From the NCBI RefSeq assembly GCF_025244925.1, contig NZ_CP104275.1:620001-684000 (forward strand): a stretch of 64,000 nt of DNA, written 5' to 3'. The position numbers were made by a program, and so were the translations under genes. This document shows positions 25,800 through 33,614 of the stretch, piece by piece. The first letter of the stretch is position 1. Every line of letters begins with the position of its first letter. Source of the stretch: Arthrobacter zhaoxinii (GTDB taxonomy: Bacteria; Actinomycetota; Actinomycetes; Actinomycetales; Micrococcaceae). A model generated the notes under the pieces. It was not told the origin of the DNA. It was given only the letters and a program-made list of their open reading frames with translations, and searched no databases.

Positions 25800-25956
25800 C
25801 GGTCTGACGGGAGCGGTGCGGACGCCGGGCCTCGACGCGCCGGGGCGGCGGCCAACTGGTAAGAAGGTGGCCCTCTGGCATGATGAGCCCGTGCGATTGG
25901 CGCGGCCCCTCACCCGTCAGGGGGCCTTCCGCACAACAGCGAACCAGGACCCACCC

Positions 25957-26364
25957 ATGCCCCTTCCAGCCGTTCCTTCCGTGGAACTGCACGTTCTTGC
26001 CGGCGAGTACGTCATCGCGCGGCTTTCCCCGGCAGCGGAGGTGCCCGCTGCGCTGCTGTCAGCAGCGGCTCCGGGCGGATTCATCTCCGTCACCCGGACC
26101 CCGCAGGAGCTTTCGATTGTCTGCCCCGCGGCGCTTGCCCCGGCGGATGCCCAAATCGACGGAACGTGGGCGGCGGTTTATGCCTCCGGTCCCATGCCCT
26201 TCGGGCTGACCGGTGTGGTGGCGTCGCTGGTCGCTCCGCTCTCAGCCGCCGGCTGCCCGGTGTTTGTCGTGTCCACCTTTGACGGCGATCTCCTCATGGT
26301 TCCCTCGCCGCAGTACGAACAGGCCCGCGGCCTGCTGCGGACGGCAGGGCATACGCTCCGTTAG
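25957..26364 (+). CDS. ACT domain protein (CASTOR/ACT_7 type)
   Basis: Small protein of 135 residues made of two ACT-like halves. The second half has the pattern of the ACT_7 family that also forms the ligand sites of the human arginine sensor CASTOR1: PQELSIVCPAAL (about 48-59), PFGLTGVVASLVAPLSAAG (about 86-104) and FVVSTFDGDLLMVP (about 107-120). Bacterial members probably bind amino acids. It stands 157 bases downstream of the decarboxylase gene, in the same direction. ATG 25957 follows AGGA; the longer frame from 25777 overlaps the preceding gene and lacks family similarity. A role in sensing arginine is only a guess from position. Confidence 0.75.
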   Translation: MPLPAVPSVELHVLAGEYVIARLSPAAEVPAALLSAAAPGGFISVTRTPQELSIVCPAALAPADAQIDGTWAAVYASGPMPFGLTGVVASLVAPLSAAGCPVFVVSTFDGDLLMVPSPQYEQARGLLRTAGHTLR

Positions 26365-26417
26365 ATACGGGATGACGACGGAATCTCCGGTTGGCGGCCG
26401 CAATCTCTCTGACTAGT

Positions 26418-26463
26418 TAGTTGACCTAGGCAAATTTCCTTGTATAGTTGCCTGAGTCAACTA
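26418..26463 (+). promoter_or_regulatory. MarR promoter with two operator sites
   Basis: Promoter TTGACC (26421-26426) - 16 bases - TATAGT (26443-26448). TAGTTGACCTAGGCAA (26418-26433) and TTGCCTGAGTCAACTA (26448-26463) are inverted copies matching at 14 of 16 positions, and each is itself near-palindromic, as MarR dimer sites are. One covers the -35 box and the other starts at the -10 box, which predicts autorepression of the marR-efflux operon. Confidence 0.75.
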
Positions 26464-26492
26464 TCAGTACCTAGCCCCGGAGACCCATCCCC

Positions 26493-27005
26493 ATGCCTAT
26501 GCACCAGGAAACGGCGGATGACCTGATCCGGAAGATCTTCGCCCTGCAACGATCGCTGCGGTGCGTGACCCAGCGCAGCGCCGACATCGGCGGACCCGGA
26601 GTGGCCCTGCAGGGCGTTATGCGGATGATCGGCGAAGACGGCGAGCTGCGGGCAACCGAGCTTGCCGCGAAACTCGGTGTCGGCCCTGCCGGACTCAGCC
26701 GCCACGTCGCAGAACTTGAAGAACTCGGTTACGTCCGGCGTCGTCCGCATCCGCAGGACCGCCGCGCCTACCTCATCAGCCTGACCGAGCTGGGGGACTC
26801 AGTCCTCCGCGAGGCACTCAAGAACCGGGCCGTCCTGCTCCAGGATGCCCTTGCCGACTGGTCCGAGGACCAGGCGCAGCTTGCCTCCTCCGCCCTAGGG
26901 GCGCTCTCAGACTCACTCTTTACCTCAATCCGCCGAGCACCCGGGACCGCCGGGCCGACGCCGGAAACCCCGTATCCGAATCCGCAGGAGCTAACAACTA
27001 AGTGA
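26493..27005 (+). CDS. MarR family transcriptional regulator
   Basis: Winged-helix repressor of 170 residues. The DNA-binding part (about 48-105) contains LRATELAAKLGVGPAGLSRH and VAELEELGYVRRRPHPQDRR, with the wing Asp-Arg pair typical of MarR. A disordered Pro/Thr tail ends the protein. The ATGs at 26493 and 26499 are both possible. The stop codon overlaps the GTG of the efflux gene in GTGA, so the two are translationally coupled, and two MarR-type sites flank the promoter. It therefore most likely represses itself and the pump until a toxic ligand binds. Confidence 0.92.
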   Translation: MPMHQETADDLIRKIFALQRSLRCVTQRSADIGGPGVALQGVMRMIGEDGELRATELAAKLGVGPAGLSRHVAELEELGYVRRRPHPQDRRAYLISLTELGDSVLREALKNRAVLLQDALADWSEDQAQLASSALGALSDSLFTSIRRAPGTAGPTPETPYPNPQELTTK

Positions 27006-28729
27006 CCGATTCCAAGACCGCCCGGAAGAAACACGTCCCCGGTGACATGAGCCACCGGCAGATCCTGCAGGCCCTTACCGGCCTGCTGGCCGCACTGTTC
27101 ACGGCAATGCTGAGCACCACCATTGTGGCCAACGCGCTGCCCACCATCATGGCCGACCTGCACGGAACGCAGACCGACTTCGCCTGGGTGGTCACGGCCG
27201 CCCTGCTGGCCAACGCAGTCAGCACCCCCATCTGGGGAAAACTGGCGGACCTGTTCAACAAGAAGCTGCTGGTGCAGCTGAGCATCGTCATCTTTGTTGC
27301 CGGTTCCGTCCTCGCAGGTTTCTCCCACTCCATGGAACTGCTGCTTACCGCCCGCGTCATCCAGGGCCTGGGCATGGGCGGCCTGACGGCGCTGGCCCAG
27401 GCCATCATCGGTTCCATCATTCCGCCGCGGGAACGCGGCAGGTACTCCGGTTACATGGGCGCCGTCATGGCAGTGGCCACCGCCGGCGGCCCGCTGCTGG
27501 GCGGCTTCATCGTGGACAGCCCGCTCGGCTGGCGCTGGACCTTCTTCCTCTGCGTTCCGCTCGCCGTCGTCGCCCTCTTCCTGCTGCAGGTCACGCTGCA
27601 CCTGCAGCATGTACGCCGTCCCGCGCGGATTGACTGGCTCGGCTCGATCCTGCTCACCGCAGGCGTCTCCCTGCTCCTGATCTGGGTCTCCTTCGCGGGC
27701 AAGCCGGACTACTACGAATGGCTGTCCTGGGAAACCGCTGCGATGGTGGGTGGATCCGTGATCCTGCTGGCCCTGCTGGTGCTGGTGGAGTCCAAGGTTG
27801 CCGAACCGATCATTCCGCTGAAGATCATCAGCGAGCGGACCACGGCCCTGGCCATCGTCGCCTCCGTTGCGGTGGGCATTGCGATGTTCGGTTCCACCAC
27901 CTTCCTGGGCCAGTACTTCCAGCTGGCACGCGGCTTCACCCCCACCGAGGCCGGCCTGCTGATGCTGCCGATGATCGCGGGCAACCTGCTCGGTTCCGTA
28001 GGATCGGGCCTCCTCATCACCCGCTTCGGCAAGTGGAAGCGTTTCCTGCTCATCGGTACGGTCATGGTGATCCTCGGGACGGCGCTGGCCGGCTTCATCA
28101 ACCATGAAACCGACATGATCCTCGTCAGCCTGTTCATCTTCATCCTCGGTGTGGGCATGGGCCTGCTGATGCAGAACCTGGTTCTGGCCGTGCAGAACAC
28201 GGTCAAGGTCACCGATGTCGGCTCCGCCAGCGCGTCCGTTGCCTTCTTCCGCACCGTCGGCGGCGCCATCGGCGTCTCGGTGCTGGGTGCGGTCCTTTCA
28301 AGCTCCGTCAGCCGCCGCGTCACGGAGGAACTGGACAAGGCAGGCATGCCGACCGACGGCGGCGGCACCATAGCCACGCTGGACCTGGGAGGGCTTCCGG
28401 AGGAGGTCCAGATGTTCTTCCGGATCGCCTATGCGGAGGGTACGGCGGACATCTTCAAGATCGCCGCCGCGGTAGCCATCATTGCCTTGGTCGCGGTGCT
28501 GTTCATCAAGGAGAAGGCACTGCGCCGGACCCTGGACATCAAGCCGACGTCCTCCAACCCCGTTGAACCGGGCCTGGCTGGCGGCGCGGAAATGCTGCAC
28601 ACCGGTGCCATGTCCGCCGTCGAACCGACTGCCGTTCCGGCCTCCGGCTCCCCGGCCTCCGCTGCGGCTGCGCCGGACGAAGCACCGCGGACGGACGGTA
28701 CGGAAAAGGCCGGCAGCACCCGGCCGTAA
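27002..28729 (+). CDS. DHA2 family multidrug efflux MFS transporter
   Basis: Drug:H+ antiporter of 14 membrane helices, 575 residues. Signatures are STTIVANALPTIMADLHG (about 38-55), motif A-like GKLADLFNKK in loop 2-3, motif C region GGPLLGGFIVDSPLGWRWTFF (about 162-182; only its shortened form is given elsewhere) and LMQNLVLAVQNTV near helix 11. A long disordered C-terminal tail (about 510-575) rich in Ala, Pro and Ser is unusual for the family core. GTG 27002 overlaps the marR stop and has AGGAG upstream. Substrates are unknown; EmrB/QacA-like exporters expel antimicrobials. Confidence 0.92.
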   Translation: MTDSKTARKKHVPGDMSHRQILQALTGLLAALFTAMLSTTIVANALPTIMADLHGTQTDFAWVVTAALLANAVSTPIWGKLADLFNKKLLVQLSIVIFVAGSVLAGFSHSMELLLTARVIQGLGMGGLTALAQAIIGSIIPPRERGRYSGYMGAVMAVATAGGPLLGGFIVDSPLGWRWTFFLCVPLAVVALFLLQVTLHLQHVRRPARIDWLGSILLTAGVSLLLIWVSFAGKPDYYEWLSWETAAMVGGSVILLALLVLVESKVAEPIIPLKIISERTTALAIVASVAVGIAMFGSTTFLGQYFQLARGFTPTEAGLLMLPMIAGNLLGSVGSGLLITRFGKWKRFLLIGTVMVILGTALAGFINHETDMILVSLFIFILGVGMGLLMQNLVLAVQNTVKVTDVGSASASVAFFRTVGGAIGVSVLGAVLSSSVSRRVTEELDKAGMPTDGGGTIATLDLGGLPEEVQMFFRIAYAEGTADIFKIAAAVAIIALVAVLFIKEKALRRTLDIKPTSSNPVEPGLAGGAEMLHTGAMSAVEPTAVPASGSPASAAAAPDEAPRTDGTEKAGSTRP

Positions 28730-28733
28730 GCAC

Positions 28734-29924
28734 CTACTGCATGGTGAAACGCCGTGCCACGGCCCCGCCCAGCGCCGGGACCTGGAACATCCGTTCCAGC
28801 CCGGCGTTGCGCAGGGCCAGCATCCCCGCGGGGAGCGGCCGGCCCAGCATCATGTTGATCTGTGCCTGGGCCGAGGCAACGGCGGCGTCGCGGCGGCGCC
28901 GCCGTTCGAAGTCCCGCAGCGCCCCGCCCACCGGCTCGCCGCGCAGCGATGCGGCAATGACGGGGGCCACTGCCGCGGCGTCCAGCCAGCCCAGATTCAT
29001 CCCCTGCCCGCCGATCGGGCTGATCTGGTGGGCGGCGTCCCCGATCAGGACCGTGCGTCCGGTAACCAGCCGGTTCGTCCGGCCGATCCGGACGCCGAAA
29101 GCACTCAGCATGGAATTGCCCGCCACGTCCAGCCGGTGCCCGGTCCGCTGCCGGACCAGCTCCGCGAGTCCGGCCGCGGTGGGATTCCGCTGCAGCGCGT
29201 CGGTATGGACCACCCAGCGGCGCAGGCCGCCGGGCAGCGGGAAGGATTCCACAATCCCCTCCGGCTCGAGATAAAGCACGCCGAGGGGCCCGTCGCCGGT
29301 ACCATCGGGGTAATCGCCCATGAGGTATGTGTCCGGCAGTTCGCGGGAGGACCAGCGGGCCCCCAGTGCGGAGCGGATCGAGGACCGGGCGCCGTCGGCC
29401 GCCACCAGGAGCGACGCCTCCACAGTGAACGGGCCGCCGCCTGCACCGTGCACACGAACCCCGGCACCGGTGTCCTCCACGGATTCCACCCGCGCGCCCC
29501 GGACCAGTGCCCCGGGATCGAGGGCCAGCAGGCGTTCCTCCAGCAGCTGCTCGGTCCGGATCTGCGGCAGGGCGAGCACAAACGGGTACCGTGCAGACGC
29601 CCCGGCGAAGTCCAGGCGGGCCACCGTCCGCCCCGCGCTCCGGGCCTCCCCGGATGCGATCCGGATGCCCTCCCGTGCCATGGTCTCCGCGATGCCCGCC
29701 AGCGCCAGGGATTCAAGCGCCGGAGGATGAACCCCGATGGCCCGGGAATGCGTGCTGCGGTCCAGCCGCTGTTCCAGGACCTGGACGGACACCCCCTCCT
29801 GCAGCAGCAGGACGGCCAGATACATCCCCACCGGCCCGCCGCCCACCACAACCACGTCGGCAGAACTGCGTGGAGCGGGGGCGGCAGCCTGCACGGCGGA
29901 AATGGTCGGCAGCTCAGCCCGCAC
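28734..29924 (-). CDS. FAD monooxygenase of type III PKS operon
   Basis: Class A flavoprotein hydroxylase of 396 residues in the UbiH/SrsC group. It shows VVVVGGGPVGMYLAVLLL (about 23-40), the Arg-rich SRAIGVHPPALESLAL, the DG motif LLVAADGARSSIRSAL (about 162-177) and GDAAHQISPIGGQGMNLG (about 289-306). The expected reaction is hydroxylation of the aromatic ring made by the upstream type III PKS. Its first 11 bases overlap the methyltransferase gene, and it is the last gene of the three-gene operon. It lacks the thioredoxin-like C-terminal domain of phenol hydroxylases such as the one at 21373. Confidence 0.88.
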   Translation of the reverse strand: MRAELPTISAVQAAAPAPRSSADVVVVGGGPVGMYLAVLLLQEGVSVQVLEQRLDRSTHSRAIGVHPPALESLALAGIAETMAREGIRIASGEARSAGRTVARLDFAGASARYPFVLALPQIRTEQLLEERLLALDPGALVRGARVESVEDTGAGVRVHGAGGGPFTVEASLLVAADGARSSIRSALGARWSSRELPDTYLMGDYPDGTGDGPLGVLYLEPEGIVESFPLPGGLRRWVVHTDALQRNPTAAGLAELVRQRTGHRLDVAGNSMLSAFGVRIGRTNRLVTGRTVLIGDAAHQISPIGGQGMNLGWLDAAAVAPVIAASLRGEPVGGALRDFERRRRRDAAVASAQAQINMMLGRPLPAGMLALRNAGLERMFQVPALGGAVARRFTMQ

Positions 29925-30645
29925 GCTGGTCCTCTTCCCGGGAGCTTGGTGCTGAAACCAGCAGGTTCTGCCACGGCCACTGCTGCAGGCCCTGCCAGCC
30001 CGGCGGCGTCACTGCGGCAAGTTCCGCTGCGGTGAAACTGCGCCGGATGGAGGTCAGTCCGTCGGCCCGGATGAAGGATCCCGGGAAAAACGGCAGGGTG
30101 CCGACGGCGAACAGGGCGTACGCCCAGCGGCTCCGCTCGATATCGCTGTGCAGGCACAGCCGTCGTGCCAGCTGCTCTGAGTCCGCCAGCAGCGCCTGCA
30201 GTTCCGCCGGTGCCAGATGGTGCAGCATGTGGTTGGAAATCACGACGTCGTAGGACCGTCCCTCCGCCGCCAGCTCGTGACTGTAGGCCTGGCGGAAGGT
30301 CAGTCCCGGCAGTGCCGGAAGTGCGGAGGCGAAGGCGTGGGCCCGCGGGTCCGGGTCAATGGCGGTAACCTCCAGCGCTAATCCGTCCCGGCGCGCCCAG
30401 CGGGCGATACTGCGGGGAACATCCCCTCCGCCGGAACCGATGTCGAGCAGCGTGCCGCCGCCGCTTTGCGCAAATACCGGCCGAAGGTAACGGACATAGT
30501 TGCGCCGCCACCCCGAGACCACCGCGTTGACCAGCCAGAACTGGGCGTAGGTGCGGTCGAGGCGCTGCCGGTCGGCGTCGGGCCGGTCCATCTCCTCCAC
30601 CGCGTCCACCGCCCGGGTGTCCAGGGAAGGAAAGCCAGCGATCAT
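29914..30645 (-). CDS. SAM methyltransferase of type III PKS operon
   Basis: Class I SAM-dependent methyltransferase of 243 residues. Motif I is GGTLLDIGSGGGDVPRSIAR (about 63-82), followed by the acidic end of beta 2 in VTAIDPDPRAH and DVVISNHMLHHLAP (about 133-146). Position between a type III PKS and a flavin hydroxylase matches SrsB of the Streptomyces griseus srs operon, which O-methylates alkylresorcinols. Start ATG overlaps the PKS stop by four bases (ATGA), so translation is coupled. Whether it methylates oxygen or carbon cannot be told from sequence. Confidence 0.87.
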   Translation of the reverse strand: MIAGFPSLDTRAVDAVEEMDRPDADRQRLDRTYAQFWLVNAVVSGWRRNYVRYLRPVFAQSGGGTLLDIGSGGGDVPRSIARWARRDGLALEVTAIDPDPRAHAFASALPALPGLTFRQAYSHELAAEGRSYDVVISNHMLHHLAPAELQALLADSEQLARRLCLHSDIERSRWAYALFAVGTLPFFPGSFIRADGLTSIRRSFTAAELAAVTPPGWQGLQQWPWQNLLVSAPSSREEDQRAG

Positions 30646-31841
30646 ACTGCGGCGGGGACTTCGGCCGGCACGGCCTGTTCAGCGGGCACGGCCGTCACCG
30701 GCTGTACCGGGCCGCCCACCCGGGTGAACAATCCGGTCTCGACGGTGAGCCCCGGGCCGAAGGCCATGGAGCAGATCCGCTCATTACCGCCGGTGAAGGG
30801 CTGGTCGAGGATGCGTTTCAGGACAAACAGGACGGTGGCGCTGCTCATGTTCCCCACGGTGCGCAGGGTTTCCCTGGCCGGCATCAGCTGCTCTTCGCTG
30901 AGGTCGAGTTTCGCCTCGACTTTGTCCAGGATGCTGCGCCCGCCGGGGTGGATGGCCCAGTGTTCTATTTCCCGGTAGGGGCGGACGCCCAGTGTTCCGT
31001 CGTGGGCCAGCAGGGGTTTCAGGGCGCCGACAATGTGGTCGTCGATGATGTGCGGAACGTAGGTGCCCAGCACCATCTCGAAGCCTTCGTCGCCGATGTT
31101 CCATGCCATGGCGTCTTCGCCGACCGGGGTCAGGATGGTTTCGAAGTGGTCCAGCTGGATGGCCGGTCCGGAGTCCGGCAGGTCCTCACGGGCGGTGATG
31201 ATCGCGGCGGCGGCACCGTCTGCGAAGAGTGAGGATCCCATGATGGCGTCCGGGTCATTGGAGGTGCGTACGTGCAGGGAGCAGAGCTCCGCGCTGACCA
31301 CCAGCACCACCGCGTCCGGATCGGACTCGCAGAAGGATTTCGCCGCGCGCATGGCGGGGAAGGCCGCATAGCAGCCCATAAAACCCAGGTGGTAGCGCTG
31401 CACGGACGGATTCAGCCCCAGGGCCCGGGTCACTTTGTAATCCGGGCCGGGATTGAAGAAACCGGTGCAGGAAACGGTGATGACATGCGTGATATCGGCG
31501 GCGGCAATACCGGCACACGCGTCCAGCGCCTTGGCCGCAGCCTCAATGAAAAGCTTGGTGGCCTCGACGGCAAAGATGTCGTTGCGGGTCTTGGTGCTGG
31601 GCCGCAGCAGCAGTCCGCTGGCCGCATCATAGAACCGGGGATGCTCGGAGGTGTCGGTGAGTGAGAGTTCGGCCAGCGCGGTACGGCGCGTGTCGATGGC
31701 AGCGGAATTGAAGCAGGTACGCACCAGCCGCTCGCCCAGCCGGGTCAGGCCGGGCTGGGTTGCGAAGGCGTCGCGCACCTCCGACTGCACCAGGACAGTG
31801 GGCGGGAGTGCAGTTTCCAGGGACCTGAGGGTAACCGTCAT
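30642..31841 (-). CDS. Type III polyketide synthase
   Basis: Chalcone-synthase-like homodimeric enzyme of 399 residues that extends an acyl-CoA with malonyl-CoA and cyclises the product. The catalytic triad is complete: Cys157 in FMGCYAAFPAM, His298 in WAIHPGGRSILDKVE and Asn331 in TVGNMSSATVLF. VSCTGFFNPGPDY (about 123-135) is the usual region before the active site. The protein is closest in plan to bacterial alkylresorcinol/alkylpyrone synthases (SrsA, Pks11/18 group). It is the first gene of an operon with a methyltransferase and an FAD hydroxylase, suggesting a methylated, hydroxylated phenolic lipid or quinone. Confidence 0.92.
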   Translation of the reverse strand: MTVTLRSLETALPPTVLVQSEVRDAFATQPGLTRLGERLVRTCFNSAAIDTRRTALAELSLTDTSEHPRFYDAASGLLLRPSTKTRNDIFAVEATKLFIEAAAKALDACAGIAAADITHVITVSCTGFFNPGPDYKVTRALGLNPSVQRYHLGFMGCYAAFPAMRAAKSFCESDPDAVVLVVSAELCSLHVRTSNDPDAIMGSSLFADGAAAAIITAREDLPDSGPAIQLDHFETILTPVGEDAMAWNIGDEGFEMVLGTYVPHIIDDHIVGALKPLLAHDGTLGVRPYREIEHWAIHPGGRSILDKVEAKLDLSEEQLMPARETLRTVGNMSSATVLFVLKRILDQPFTGGNERICSMAFGPGLTVETGLFTRVGGPVQPVTAVPAEQAVPAEVPAAV

Positions 31842-31923
31842 AGTCCATTGTTAAGGGATAGTGATGCCCGACACAATGGCAGGACCTGCTCAACAGTTGC
31901 CTAAAGCTACTGGTTTCGGGGCT

Positions 31924-32706
31924 TCAACCGCTGCGGATTGTCGGCGTGACCCGGCCGCGCGGCCGGGCGGAGGAGTACCACTGGCGGCACAGCAGCACAA
32001 TCAGCACCAGCTCGAGGATGCCGCCGCCGTAGTACATCACCAGCGCACCCTGTTCAGCGGCCGCCGCCGAAAGGCCGGGAGGCGGATCGGCGTAAATGGT
32101 CTTGGCGAGGATGTTGTGCGCGGCGATCGACAACACCAGGACCACCGCGCGGAGCCGGTAGCCGGCCCGGTGCGGGGAGGGATCCCGCCCGATGATGGCG
32201 GCCGTGAAGAGGTAGCCGGCGGCCAGCAGGTGGAAGGTCACCAGCCAATGCACCGGCATGGATTCCTGCATGGCCGGCAGCAGTCCGGTACGGAACATAA
32301 GAATCATTCCGCCGGTATTGAGCACCGCCGCGGTGACCGGGAAGGACAGGAAACGGGCGAACCTGCTGCGCAGCAGCCGGGAGAGCCGGCGGGCAGGAAA
32401 GACATCCAGGGTGCGCAGCGCCAGGGTAAACGGCCGGGAAAGCACCAGCAGCAGAGGGGAAAGCATCCCGGCCAGGAGATGGGAAAGGCTGAGCACGGCG
32501 AAATCCTCGTGGGCCAGCTGGGCCAGCGGGTTCAGGACCGTCACCAGGACGGCGGCCACACCCAGGGTGAAGAACGCAGTACGGTACCAGGGCCACCGCC
32601 CCGAACGCGGCGACACGGCTCCCGCCCAATACGCGACCAGGGCCGCCACGGCCGGAATGAAGAACAGCGACTCCGCGCCGCCGCCCCCGGCACCGTGGCT
32701 ATGCAT
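31924..32706 (-). CDS. CtaG-like (caa3 CtaG) membrane protein
   Basis: Membrane protein of 260 residues with about seven helices, of the cytochrome c oxidase assembly factor CtaG/caa3_CtaG family. Seen are LAHEDFAVLSLSHLLAGM (about 63-80), the basic loop FPARRLSRLLRSRFAR, MPVHWLVTFHLLAAGYLF (about 148-165) and a late AHNILAKTIYADPPPG (about 197-212). Conserved His residues in the helices fit a copper-related role. No oxidase subunit is nearby, so the usual partner is not evident. It overlaps the DUF2243 gene by eight bases, so the two form an operon, and it ends 82 bases before the type III PKS start. Confidence 0.82.
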   Translation of the reverse strand: MHSHGAGGGGAESLFFIPAVAALVAYWAGAVSPRSGRWPWYRTAFFTLGVAAVLVTVLNPLAQLAHEDFAVLSLSHLLAGMLSPLLLVLSRPFTLALRTLDVFPARRLSRLLRSRFARFLSFPVTAAVLNTGGMILMFRTGLLPAMQESMPVHWLVTFHLLAAGYLFTAAIIGRDPSPHRAGYRLRAVVLVLSIAAHNILAKTIYADPPPGLSAAAAEQGALVMYYGGGILELVLIVLLCRQWYSSARPRGRVTPTIRSG

Positions 32707-33187
32707 CAGCCGACGCCGTCGATTCCCGCGGCACGGCCGCCCTGGTGCGGTAGGTCAGCCACGCCCCCGCAAGGATCAGCAGCACTGCGACGACGTTCCA
32801 CACGGTGTCATACGCGAGGAGGTCCACTTCGTAGCGGATCTGGTGCAGCCCCAGCAGCTTGTGCTGCACCGTTCCGTCGTACAGCTGGAACACGCCGGCG
32901 CCCAGCAGTACCCCGCCGGTCCAGCGCTGCAGGAGGGTCTCGTGCCACCGCCGCAGGTCCGCGAAGAGGAAGAGGCCGGCCACCACCGCAAACCAGCCGA
33001 AGGCGTGGAACAGCCCGTCCGAGAACAGTCCGACGGAGGTGGTGGAACGGTCATAGAAATGGTGCCACTGCAGCAGCTGGTGGAACACCACTTCGTCTAC
33101 GAAGGCGGCCAGCCCGATGCCGAAAAGCAAGCCGGAAACGAGGTTGCGCAGGCGCGGGGATCTGCGCGTGCGGTGGGGAGTGCTCAT
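32699..33187 (-). CDS. DUF2243 family membrane protein
   Basis: Four-helix membrane protein of 162 residues of the DUF2243 family, unknown function. FVDEVVFHQLLQWHHFYD (about 29-46) and a later DGTVQHKLLGLHQIRYEVD (about 103-121) hold the conserved His clusters, which suggests metal binding. The family is often found next to CtaG-like proteins, as here (eight-base overlap), so a copper or respiratory-assembly function is a reasonable guess. TATGTT (33199-33194) ends six bases before ATG 33187, giving a leaderless start; the longer frame to 33370 crosses the divergent DUF503 gene. Confidence 0.8.
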   Translation of the reverse strand: MSTPHRTRRSPRLRNLVSGLLFGIGLAAFVDEVVFHQLLQWHHFYDRSTTSVGLFSDGLFHAFGWFAVVAGLFLFADLRRWHETLLQRWTGGVLLGAGVFQLYDGTVQHKLLGLHQIRYEVDLLAYDTVWNVVAVLLILAGAWLTYRTRAAVPRESTASADA

Positions 33188-33266
33188 GTTTCGAACATAA
33201 CACCGGGGCCGCGGGCCCCGCAGGGCCGCGTGACATGCATTGCTGCTCCGGGTGAGGATGGGAACT

Positions 33267-33560
33267 ATGTGGATAGGGGCACTTGAACTGGACCTGTTGC
33301 TGGGAGACGTGCATTCCCTCAAGGGGAAACGATCGGTGGTGCGGCCGATCCTGGCCGAGCTGCGGCGCAAGTTCGACGTGTCCGCTGCGGAGGTCGGCTC
33401 CCTGGACCTGCACCGTCGGTCCGGGATCGGCGTCGGCGTGGTGGCAGCGGACCGTTCGCACGTGGTGGAGGTGCTGGACGCTGCGGAACGGCTGGTGGCC
33501 GGGCGGCCGGAAGTGGAGCTGCTGAGCGCGCGGCGTCAACTGTTCACCGAGCAGGACTAG
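33267..33560 (+). CDS. DUF503 (YlxP-like) protein
   Basis: Small protein of 97 residues of the DUF503/YlxP family. The family signature GDVHSLKGKRSVVRPILAEL (about 13-32) and RSGIGVGVVAADRSH are clear. YlxP is usually encoded between infB and rbfA, and the fold resembles small ferredoxin-like RNA-associated proteins; here it stands alone before tex. Function is unknown. ATG 33267 begins the conserved MWIGALELDL; an earlier in-frame start at 33240 would add nine non-conserved residues. Confidence 0.8.
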   Translation: MWIGALELDLLLGDVHSLKGKRSVVRPILAELRRKFDVSAAEVGSLDLHRRSGIGVGVVAADRSHVVEVLDAAERLVAGRPEVELLSARRQLFTEQD

Positions 33561-33614
33561 GCGCAACGCCCGGCATCCGCCCATCCGCGGGGCAAATGGG
33601 GAACAATTGGCCGG

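Noticed and set aside
24108..25913. 601-codon frame antisense to the ThDP enzyme
   Set aside because: No fold or motif seen and full overlap with a conserved enzyme.
28482..30035. 517-codon plus-strand frame over the FAD hydroxylase
   Set aside because: Antisense shadow; Arg/Pro/Gln-rich and no motif, while the minus strand has a complete flavin hydroxylase.
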